Assembly (NCBI RefSeq): GCF_016612535.1
Contig: NZ_JAENXS010000001.1
Location: 3,435,501-3,499,500, forward strand
Length of the DNA stretch: 64,000 bases
From: Bradyrhizobium diazoefficiens
Lineage (GTDB): Bacteria; Pseudomonadota; Alphaproteobacteria; Rhizobiales; Xanthobacteraceae
Direction of reading: 5' to 3'
In this document: positions 57,261 to 64,000 of the stretch, in pieces
Layout: each line of letters starts with the position of its first letter
Position numbering within the stretch: the stretch's first letter is position 1
The notes under the pieces: generated by a model
What the model was told of the DNA's origin: nothing
Databases searched by the model: none
What the model saw: only the letters and a program-made list of their open reading frames with translations
Program-made: the position numbers and the translations under genes

Positions 57261-58709
57261 ATGTCCACCGAACGACAGCAGCATGCTTTCCATAGCAAAA
57301 TAGTCCAAACAAAATCCGCATCGGCAGCGCGGAACGGACCGACGAGAAGGGCTCCCCACCATAGCCTTGCTGTTGAGTTCAGAGAAACCGTCGACCTCGC
57401 AGTGCCGATTGTGCTAACGCAGGCTGGCCAGATCGCGATGATGACGACCGATCTTGCCTTCATCGCGCGCACCGGCGCTGAAGGGGTCGCCGCGGCTGCG
57501 CTGGCCGGCAGACTATATCTCATGAGCGTCATGTTCGGCGTCGGCCTGCTGACGCCAATCGCGCCATTGGCGGCGCAGGCGTTTGGGGCGGATAATCTGC
57601 CTATGGTCCGACGCTCCCTGCGGATGGGCCTATTGGCGGCGTTGCTGCTATCTATCCCGATCACTGCGTCCGCACTGTTCGGAGAGCAAATACTGCTCGC
57701 TCTTAGCCAGGAGCCGGCCGCGGCGCGGCTCGCCCAGCAATATCTCTTTGGACTGGCTTGGGGCGTGGCGCCAGCGCTGTGGTTTCAGGCCATCCGCAAT
57801 TTGATGAGCGCAGTCAAGCGCCCGCAACCGGTCTGGTGGATCACGCTCGCAGCCGTGCCCGTCAACGCGGTGCTGGTTTATATCCTCGTTTATGGGAAGC
57901 TTGGCCTGCCCCGGCTCGAGCTCTTTGGAGCGGGCCTTGCAACTACTCTCGTGAACTGTGGAACGTTTTTGACGGTTTTGTGGGTCGCCACAATGCATCG
58001 TCCTTTTCGTGACTACCACGTGCTTGCGCATTTCTGGCGCTTCAATTGGCCCTTAATGCGGCAGTTAGTCCTGACCGGCACGCCGAACTCCGTCACTTAC
58101 TTAGTTCGGTACGCACTATCCTCGGCCGCAGTGCTCCTGGCCGGCAGGATCAGCACCAGAGCAATTGTCGCTCATCAGATTGCGAGCCAAGTCGCCGCCT
58201 TCCTGGCATTGATCCCCTTAGGCATCAGCACGGCGGCGAGCGTGCGCGTTAGCCATGCAGCCGGCCGCCGCGATGGTCCCGGAATTAGGCTGGCTGGTCT
58301 GGTTGCGATAGTGCTCGGTTTCGTCACAACCGTAATGCTAACGATTGCAGTGATCGCCGCACGTATGCCGATTGCCAAGTTTCTACTCGGCGAATCGGCC
58401 GGCGATGCTGATGCAACGATCCGATTGGCTGGAGAGCTCCTTTTGGCCGGCGCGAGCTATTTCGTCACTGATGCCACCCAGTGGATCGCGGCGGCCAGCC
58501 TTCGAGGGCTGAAGGATACGCGAGTGCCGCTTCTGTTTGCCGTTATCGCTCAGTGGTTGATTGGCTTGCCCATTAGCTACATACTAGGTTTGAAAATGGG
58601 CCTTGGCGCAGTTGGTATCTGGATCGGCTTATCAATCGGCGCAACCATCTATGCGGGGCTTCTTGTCCAACGGTTCCTGCTGCTGGCGAACGGCCGCTCT
58701 TGCAATTGA
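57261..58709 (+). CDS. MATE family multidrug/metabolite efflux transporter
   Basis: About 482 aa from ATG 57261. ATG 57219 and the open frame from 57105 are alternatives, and homology begins around residue 30. It has twelve predicted TM segments in two MatE domains. The first contains EFRETVDLAVPIVLTQAGQI, AGRLYLMSVMFGVGLLTPIA and PLAAQAFGADN. The second contains LVLTGTPNSVTYLVRYALSS, ALIPLGISTAASVRVSHAAG and FVTDATQWIAAASLRGLKDT. MATE proteins export cationic or aromatic compounds using a proton or sodium gradient. It is an isolated gene between IS66 relics. The nearest intact enzyme gene is the 2OG-dioxygenase 2 kb away. Confidence 0.92.
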   Translation: MSTERQQHAFHSKIVQTKSASAARNGPTRRAPHHSLAVEFRETVDLAVPIVLTQAGQIAMMTTDLAFIARTGAEGVAAAALAGRLYLMSVMFGVGLLTPIAPLAAQAFGADNLPMVRRSLRMGLLAALLLSIPITASALFGEQILLALSQEPAAARLAQQYLFGLAWGVAPALWFQAIRNLMSAVKRPQPVWWITLAAVPVNAVLVYILVYGKLGLPRLELFGAGLATTLVNCGTFLTVLWVATMHRPFRDYHVLAHFWRFNWPLMRQLVLTGTPNSVTYLVRYALSSAAVLLAGRISTRAIVAHQIASQVAAFLALIPLGISTAASVRVSHAAGRRDGPGIRLAGLVAIVLGFVTTVMLTIAVIAARMPIAKFLLGESAGDADATIRLAGELLLAGASYFVTDATQWIAAASLRGLKDTRVPLLFAVIAQWLIGLPISYILGLKMGLGAVGIWIGLSIGATIYAGLLVQRFLLLANGRSCN

Positions 58710-58715
58710 ATCCGC

Positions 58716-58822
58716 CGCCCCGACGTGGTGCGTTTGTCGGCGGCGGATTTGTCGGCGCTGCTCGAAGAGCTTGATTGGCGGCGTGTCCACGCGGGAGACG
58801 GTCGTCCCGACGCAAGCCGATA
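58716..58822 (+). pseudogene. IS66-type tnpB C-terminal fragment (second subtype)
   Basis: Plus-strand codons give RLSAADLSALLEELDWRRVH, the usual end of IS66 TnpB. It precedes the tnpC relic in the expected order and lies directly after the MATE stop codon. Confidence 0.75.
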
Positions 58823-58903
58823 ATTGTGGACCGCGCTGCGGCGAAGTGAATCAGGGGCATTGAGCACGCCGTCAAGCGGCCGCGAATATGCTCTGATTTG
58901 CCT

Positions 58904-60140
58904 GTGAGCGATAACCGTCCTGATGATCCCGAGACGCTGAAGGCGATGCTGCTTGCCGAGCTGGACGAGAGCGAGCGGCTGCGCCAGATCATCAAAGACC
59001 TGCAGCGTTATCGCTTTGGCCGGAAGGCAGAGTCGCTTTCCGAGGAGCAGATGCTGCTCGGTCTCGAGGACGTCCAAATGCGCGTGTCGAGCCTGCGAAG
59101 ACGGCGTCCTGCAGGCCCAGGCTCCGGCCCGCTTGATCGAGGGCGGACTGCTGACGAAGGCAGCCGTCGCTCAGGTTCTGATGTCCAAGTACGCCGATCA
59201 TCTGCCGCTGTACCGGCAGGCCCAGATCTATGCCCCCAGGGCATCCCTCTCGATCGATCGACTCCGGCGGACTGGGCTGGGCATGCCGCCCTCCATCTGG
59301 GTCCGCAGTATGAGTGCCTTGTCATGGTGCTTCGAGCGAGGTCCAAGCTGTTCGCCGACGAGACGACCGTGCCTGTGCTCGATCCCGGTCGAGGGCGCAC
59401 CAAGACCGGCCAGCTTTGGGCCTATGCCGCCGATGACAAGCCAGTGGCGTTTCGATCCACGCGGAATAGCCTATGTCTATGCAACCGACCGCAAAGCCGA
59501 GCGGCTGTTCAATCATCTTGCCGGCTTCAGGGCGTCCTGCAGGTCGATGTGGCTACAACGCCTACCCATAGCTCGCCGAGCGTGGCGAGGTGGAGCTCGC
59601 CTTCTGCTGGGTGCACATGCGGCGCAAGTCTACGAACTCGCGACAGCCGGCCCCCCCCGCCGATCGCAAGCGAGGCCTTGAAGCACATTGCTGCATTCTA
59701 TGCGATCGACCAGGAGATCCGAGGCCGCAGCGCCGAGGAACGTCGCCTCGTGCGGCAGCAGAACAGCCGGCCGCTGGCTGATGCCTTCGAGGGCTGGCTG
59801 CGCGCCAAGCTGGCTCTCATAAGTCAGAAGATCAAGCTCACCGAGGCCATCAGCTACGGCCTCTCGCGCTGGCAAGGCTTAACGCGCGTCATCGACGATG
59901 GCCGCATTGAACTCGACAACAATACGGTCGAACGATCAATCCGTGGCATCAAGCTCAGTCGCAAGAACGCGCTGTTTGCCGGATCCGACGGTGGCGCCCG
60001 AACACTGGGTTGTCGTCGCGTCCCTGGTCGAGACTTGCAAGATCAACGACGTCGATCCGTTCGCCCATCTCACCAACGTCCTGACCAGGATCGTCAACGG
60101 GGCTATCCAAACCGCGACATCGACCAGCTACTGCCCTACA
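58904..60140 (+). pseudogene. IS66-type tnpC (second subtype), frameshifted and cut by an IS630
   Basis: From GTG 58904: SDNRPDDPETLKAMLLAELD, then LQRYRFGRKAESLSEEQMLL. The frame changes near 59090 and several more times: LIEGGLLTKAAVAQVLMSKY, SKLFADETTVPVLDPGRGRT, then EALKHIAAFYAIDQEIRGRS and DGRIELDNNTVERSIRGIKL. It ends at QLLPYKRD, where the normal QLLPWAYRA tail is replaced by the end of an IS630 element around 60138. Confidence 0.87.
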
Positions 60141-60152
60141 AGCGTGATGGCA

Positions 60153-60307
60153 TTAGGTTCGATAGCCTGAATTTTTGAGGTAGTTGGCGCACTCCTTGGC
60201 GGTGGTGGCCGATTGCGGCGCAGACCGCGTCGACGGTTCGTGCGGCAGCTTTACGGAGCAGGTGCTTGAGCTTGGCAAAGACCTGCTCGATCGGGTTCAG
60301 GTCGGGC
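60153..60307 (-). pseudogene. IS630 transposase C-terminal part, separated by IS66 copy 4
   Basis: On the minus strand [20 protein letters not shown] (catalytic Glu) runs through [15 protein letters not shown] to a stop at 60153-60155. The upstream part of the same gene is at 63423-63780. The 8-bp GGTCGGGC at 60300-60307 is the IS66 target copy. Confidence 0.88.
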
Positions 60308-60348
60308 GTAAGCGGAGCTCTGCGGCCCTTTTGAATGGCGCTTGACGC

Positions 60349-60951
60349 CTATTTTGTTCGCGTGGCGCGCCGCCGCGGTTTCCATGTGTCGGACAACGCG
60401 TTGACGGCGGCTTCGAGCGCCTTCCGGTCGACGACGGTGGGGTCGAACCGCTCCGGGCCCCAGAGGCGCATGTGTTCGTGCTCGGGATGGGCGGGGTCGC
60501 TGATGGCGGCGATGTATTCGGCATAGCCTGGCGCACCGCCGACGTCTTCCGGAGGACAACGACCGGCAGCCTCGAGCAGGAAGGGAAGCCCCTCCGTCAT
60601 GGTGTTCTCGAACCATTTTTCGAGCTTGATCACATGGTCCCAGCTGTCGCCGAAATCATAGAGATAGTGGATCGTCTTGGCGCCGGTCTCTCGAACAATA
60701 TCGCAAAGCCGCGCTTTGCTCGCATCCATGGGCTGGTGGCCGTAATCGTTGTGGGGGTCGGGAATCCCCCAATGTGCCTCACCAGCGAAGAACTCGAAGA
60801 GGTGACTGTTCGTCCAGCCGAATGCCTCCTGAAGCGTGAGATGCAACCGATCAAGGCGCAGGGTGATGGGTACGACAAGGCGACGCATCACCTCCGGCTT
60901 CACGTCCTTGAGGGTCACCTTGATCCGGACCGCGGTCGTGTTCAGGCTCAT
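60349..60951 (-). CDS. pRiA4b ORF-3-like protein, passenger gene of IS66 copy 4
   Basis: 200 aa from MSLNTTAVRIKVTLKDVKPE, nearly identical to the copy at 17012 with a handful of changes (for example FENTMTEGLPF for FDNTTTEGMPF). It has the same ATGA overlap with the tnpC stop. Unknown function. Conservation between two full-length copies suggests it is maintained with the element. Confidence 0.9.
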   Translation of the reverse strand: MSLNTTAVRIKVTLKDVKPEVMRRLVVPITLRLDRLHLTLQEAFGWTNSHLFEFFAGEAHWGIPDPHNDYGHQPMDASKARLCDIVRETGAKTIHYLYDFGDSWDHVIKLEKWFENTMTEGLPFLLEAAGRCPPEDVGGAPGYAEYIAAISDPAHPEHEHMRLWGPERFDPTVVDRKALEAAVNALSDTWKPRRRATRTK

Positions 60952-62513
60952 GCTGCCAGCCTCGGATCGGGAGCATGCATCGTGTATGTCGACGCCCAGG
61001 GAAGCAGTTCGTCCAGTCGCGCCGCAGGCCAACCATTGACGAGCTTTGCGAGAACGTCAGCGAGCCAGCGCTCGGCATTGACGCCATTGAGCTTACAGGT
61101 CTCGATTAATGAAGCCAGCACTGCCCAATTCTCGGCACCCTCGTCGCAACCGGCAAAAAGGGAGTTCTTGGCGTTGAGCTTGATCGGCCGCATCGCACGC
61201 TCGACTGCATTCGTGTCCATCTCGATGCGTCCGTCATCAAGGTAGAGCGTCAGGCCATCCCAATGACGCAGCGCGTAACGCAAGGCCTTCGCCGTGTCGC
61301 TCTTCTGCGCAAGGTGATCAAGCGTTGCCTCAAACCACTGCTTCAAGGCTGTAGCCCGAGGCCGGGCATGCGCTTGTCGGCCGGCGCAGCGCTCGGCAGC
61401 AGAGTGGCCGCGCAGTGCCTTCTCGACTGCGTAGAGCTGGGCAATGCGCGCGAGCGCCTCGCGGGCAACCGGAGCTGGCGCCGGAGCAGCCTCGCGCTCG
61501 ATCTTCACAAACTGGCGCCGTAGATGCGACCAGCAGAAGGCGAGCGTCCCAGACAGGGCGTCCGCACGCGTCTCTCGGGTCATGGCCTTGTAGGCCTGAT
61601 AGCCGTCGCAATGGATGATGCCGCGATAGCCCTCGAGCAAGCGCAAGCCATGAACAGCCCCGCGTCCCGGTGCATAGGCATAAACCACCCCAGGCGGTTC
61701 AGGTCCGGCCCAGGGCCTGTCATCGCGTGACAGCGCCCAGAAGTAGCCGGTTTTGGTCCTGCCGCGCCCCGGATCCAACACCGGCGCCGGGGTCTCATCG
61801 ACACAGAGCTTCGAGGAGACGAGCAGAAGCTGGCGCAGACGATGCCATAAGGGCTTCAATTCCTGGGCAGCATAGCCGACCCAGAAGGCGAGCGTGGAAC
61901 GGTCGATGGCGATACCGTGCGTCGCCAGCATCTGCGCCTGGCGGTAAAGCGGCAAATGCCAATGATACTTGGCATCGATGACATGCGCGACCAGCCGCTC
62001 GGTGGGCAATCCTCCCCTGATCAGTCGCTCGGGAGCGGCGTGCTGGAGGACGACGCCATGATAGGCGCGGCAGGCCAGCTTGGGCCGGCGGGTGACGATG
62101 ACGCGATACTGCGCCGGCACGACGTCGAGCCTCTGGCTCTCATCGTGGCCGATCTCAAAGAGATCGCCTTTGCAGGACGGACAGCAGGTTGGAGCGGGCA
62201 TCAGGGTCTCGATGATGCGCGGCAAATGCTCCGGAAGCTGACCACGGTTGGCCCTGCGCGCGGCAGCTCTCTTCTCGCATGTCTTGGGATTGGCGCGATC
62301 CTCGGCGGCTTCGAGAGCCGCAACGGCCTGATCGATATCCTCCAGAACAAGCTGTAACTGATCAGTGTCCAGCTTTTCCGAGGAGCGACCGAACTGCGCA
62401 TCTTTTGCAAGCTTGAGCAACCGCTCGAGCCTGGCGCAGCGATCCAGCAGAGCCGCGGCAAAGACGCGCAACTCGGCCGGATCGCTCGGCAGCTCATCAG
62501 GCAAATCACTCAT
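60948..62513 (-). CDS. tnpC: IS66 TnpC transposase (copy 4)
   Basis: 521 aa, complete and co-linear with copy 1: MSDLPDELPSDPAELRVFAA start, CCPSCKGDLFEIGHDESQRL zinc-finger-like block, IIHCDGYQAYKAMTRETRAD and [20 protein letters not shown]. It differs from copy 1 by scattered substitutions, so the copies are closely related but not identical. Confidence 0.96.
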   Translation of the reverse strand: MSDLPDELPSDPAELRVFAAALLDRCARLERLLKLAKDAQFGRSSEKLDTDQLQLVLEDIDQAVAALEAAEDRANPKTCEKRAAARRANRGQLPEHLPRIIETLMPAPTCCPSCKGDLFEIGHDESQRLDVVPAQYRVIVTRRPKLACRAYHGVVLQHAAPERLIRGGLPTERLVAHVIDAKYHWHLPLYRQAQMLATHGIAIDRSTLAFWVGYAAQELKPLWHRLRQLLLVSSKLCVDETPAPVLDPGRGRTKTGYFWALSRDDRPWAGPEPPGVVYAYAPGRGAVHGLRLLEGYRGIIHCDGYQAYKAMTRETRADALSGTLAFCWSHLRRQFVKIEREAAPAPAPVAREALARIAQLYAVEKALRGHSAAERCAGRQAHARPRATALKQWFEATLDHLAQKSDTAKALRYALRHWDGLTLYLDDGRIEMDTNAVERAMRPIKLNAKNSLFAGCDEGAENWAVLASLIETCKLNGVNAERWLADVLAKLVNGWPAARLDELLPWASTYTMHAPDPRLAA

Positions 62514-62564
62514 TGCTCCGAGTCTGCCACGCTTCGCGCTCCGATGCAGCGAAGATTTGTATCT

Positions 62565-62918
62565 TTAAGCAAGTGCTTTCGGCTGCGCGTCGCGAGGCGC
62601 ATGCATGCGCGTCCAATCCATGCCGGCCAGAAGCGCCGACAGCTGGGCCGCATTCATCCGCATCATGCCGGCCACGATGGGAGGCCATTTGAAGCCGCTG
62701 CCATCGAGCCGCTTCCAGTACATCACAAGGCCGCTGCCATCCCAGACGACGATCTTCACGCGGTCAGCGCGCTTCGCACGGAAGACCACCGCCACGCCCT
62801 TCATCGGGTCATGGCCCAGCGTCTCCTTCGCCAACAGCGCCAAGCCCTCCGCACCTTTTCTGAAGTCCACAGGTTGGGTCGCTACGTAAATCGTAAGGCT
62901 CGCAGGCGGCGTCAGCAT
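62565..62918 (-). CDS. tnpB: IS66 TnpB (copy 4)
   Basis: 117 aa, MLTPPASLTIYVATQPVDFR to MDWTRMHAPRDAQPKALA, intact. Overlaps tnpA by 7 bp. Confidence 0.95.
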   Translation of the reverse strand: MLTPPASLTIYVATQPVDFRKGAEGLALLAKETLGHDPMKGVAVVFRAKRADRVKIVVWDGSGLVMYWKRLDGSGFKWPPIVAGMMRMNAAQLSALLAGMDWTRMHAPRDAQPKALA

Positions 62919-63334
62919 GAACGTGTCCGTCGGAGCGCTAAGAACACATCACTCAACACAGCAAGGCCAGGCGCCCCCCGCACCTCCACGCGTGCTCCCT
63001 GGAGCTCAACCGTCACAATGGCTGCTTCCGGCGACCCGGTAGGCTCTGCGGCCGCCGGTAGCGCCGATTCCGACACCACCGGCACGAACGACAGCGTAGC
63101 CGCCGAAGCCGGCAGCACCAACTGGCCCAAACGCGCCCGACGCCGCCAGTCATGCACCTGCTGGGGCCGGCAGCCATGACGACGGGCGACGTCTGTGACA
63201 ACCGCCCCCGGCTCGAGGCTTTCCGCGGCAATCTGTGCCTTCAAATCATCCGGCCACCGCTTGCGACCTGCGCCAGCATACACTTCGATACGCGGCGACA
63301 ACGGTCGTCTTATGTCGTCCGAATGGTCGTCCAT
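62912..63334 (-). CDS. tnpA: IS66 TnpA (copy 4)
   Basis: About 140 aa from ATG 63334 (MDDHSDDIRRPLSPRIEVYA) with the same helix-turn-helix as copy 1 (EPGAVVTDVARRHGCRPQQV). An in-frame extension upstream to 63391 lies within the terminal region and is not needed. Confidence 0.93.
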   Translation of the reverse strand: MDDHSDDIRRPLSPRIEVYAGAGRKRWPDDLKAQIAAESLEPGAVVTDVARRHGCRPQQVHDWRRRARLGQLVLPASAATLSFVPVVSESALPAAAEPTGSPEAAIVTVELQGARVEVRGAPGLAVLSDVFLALRRTRSC

Positions 63335-63422
63335 TGTGAGCACCCTTGCTGAAGATGACTCTTCTAACGGTGCTCTCAAGACTCCGCACAAACAATCCGA
63401 TGGGCCTCGGCGCTACGCTTAC

Positions 63423-63780
63423 GGTCGGGCGAGTATTTTGGCAGGAAGAAGAGCTTGGCGCCGACCGAACGGATGAGCTGGCGAACTGCTTTGCTCCTGT
63501 GGCTGCCGAGATTGTCCAAGACGACGATATCGCCGGGCCGAAGGACGGGCAGAAGAACCTTCTCGACATAGGTGCGAAAGCTCACGCCATCGATCGGCCC
63601 CTCGATGAACCATGGCGCATCGATGCGCTCATGACGCAGGGCTGCCAGGAAGGTCATGGTTTTCCAGCGGCCGTGTGGAACCTTGGCGTGAAGTCGGTGC
63701 CCGCGCGGCGCCCATCCCCGCAAGGACGCCATATCGGTCCTGGTCCAGGTCTCGTCGATGAAGACCAGCCGCTCAGATCC
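63423..63780 (-). pseudogene. IS630 transposase middle part, separated by IS66 copy 4
   Basis: The minus strand codes GSERLVFIDETWTRTDMASL (first catalytic Asp), AALRHERIDAPWFIEGPIDG, GDIVVLDNLGSHRSKAVRQL (second Asp) and KLFFLPKYSPD, ending at the IS66 insertion. It continues at 60307. Joining the two gives [11 protein letters not shown], the normal family sequence. Confidence 0.9.
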
Positions 63781-63825
63781 TCACCTTATTCCTAGCGCTT
63801 CTGCCTTTTCTGATTCCCTCGTCAG

Positions 63826-63865
63826 GTAAGGGCTAACCCGCCTGTGGCCCACGCCGGATGCTTAC
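63826..63865. repeat. 40-bp segment bounded by GTAAG/CTTAC within the IS630 gene
   Basis: GTAAGGGCTAACCCG at 63826 and GGATGCTTAC ending at 63865 enclose 40 bp that, with about 45 bp to its left, interrupt the IS630 reading frame between KYQGRVEADR and ERLVFIDETW. The ends look like IS termini (GTAAG/CTTAC), so it may be a tiny deletion derivative or footprint of an IS66-like element. Confidence 0.4.
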
Positions 63866-64000
63866 GCCGGTCAGCTTCGACGCGACCTTGATATTTTGTC
63901 CACTGGGCTCGCCGCCGCGCGACCTCGGGTCGATCGCGTTCGCCAGCCGCCACGCTTTTTTTGAAGCTGAGCTTCTCGGCATGCACGAAGTCCCACACGA
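63866..64000 (-). pseudogene. IS630 transposase N-terminal side, continues beyond the window
   Basis: The minus strand reads VWDFVHAEKLSFKKSVAAGE and then RDRPEVARRRAQWTKYQGRV, the region just before the first catalytic Asp. It is in line with the piece at 63780 apart from the ~85-bp interruption. The run TTTTTTT at 63957-63963 corresponds to FKKS and may be the frameshift site of this element. Confidence 0.82.

Larger units (their letters stand above)
60308..63422 (-). mobile_element. IS66-family insertion sequence copy 4, intact, inserted in an IS630
   Basis: 3115 bp, the same length as copy 1. The left end is GTAAGCGGAGCTCTGCGGCC and the right end, inward, GTAAGCGTAGCGCCGAGGCC. A perfect 8-bp duplication GGTCGGGC lies at 60300-60307 and 63423-63430. 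tnpA, tnpB, tnpC and the passenger gene are all open, so the element is potentially mobile. Confidence 0.96.

Overview
The window reads as a stretch of alphaproteobacterial accessory DNA, most likely from a Bradyrhizobium or related rhizobial symbiosis island. The signs are a Bradyrhizobium-type Porin_2 outer-membrane protein at 30 kb, many IS66, IS256, IS630, IS481, IS110, IS5 and IS3 sequences, a high share of broken genes, and no rRNA, tRNA or core housekeeping block. The genus is an inference from protein flavour, not a proven assignment.

Layout. 0-4 kb: C-terminal part of an M20 amidohydrolase, a class A beta-lactamase-like gene, and a wrecked MFS exporter abutting an IS3 relic. 4-15 kb: a divergent Lrp regulator / aldehyde dehydrogenase + class III aminotransferase pair, an EhuB-like solute-binding protein (SBP1) with only a permease relic behind it, an MBL-fold hydrolase, a Crp/Fnr regulator, a dead second EhuB-like gene, then an M24 hydrolase (DoeA/EutD-like) and a deacylase (DoeB/EutE-like). 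15-22 kb: an IS256 with a 9-bp target duplication, a 3115-bp four-gene IS66 with an 8-bp duplication, and a second IS256 with a dead transposase but a perfect 9-bp duplication. 22-26 kb: GntR/UTRA regulator, ABC ATPase stump, MetC-like enzyme, cysteine-desulfurase-like enzyme, and a pyruvate-carboxylase stump. 26-29 kb: one IS66 inserted inside another. 30-32 kb: porin with a clear terminator. 32-43 kb: dead acyl-CoA dehydrogenase and alanine dehydrogenase, intact M20 peptidase and class V aminotransferase, a complete EhuBCDA-like ABC operon (SBP2), MmgE/PrpD protein, and an IS630. 44-54 kb: mmsA, a LysR regulator, isochorismatase and an M20 amidohydrolase, each split by a single frameshift, plus SBP3, an IS481 relic and an OsmC-like ORF. 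54-64 kb: a 2OG-Fe(II) dioxygenase, a MATE exporter, and a three-level nest of IS elements running off the right end.

How the genes fit. The surviving genes are mainly for uptake and stepwise breakdown of amino-acid-like, N-acylated or cyclic nitrogen compounds: ABC uptake, amide or ring hydrolysis (M24, DoeB-like, M20), transamination and semialdehyde oxidation. The Lrp, aldehyde dehydrogenase, aminotransferase, M24 and DoeB-like genes together match the published ectoine-degradation set (doeX, C, D, A, B). The most notable signal is a shared promoter element. Three SBP genes have TTGACATA, then six bases, then ATACC upstream. A dead fourth has a close variant. The GntR gene carries an inverted 17/18 copy of the SBP2 site, which suggests one GntR-controlled regulon spread over about 40 kb and partly destroyed by insertion sequences.
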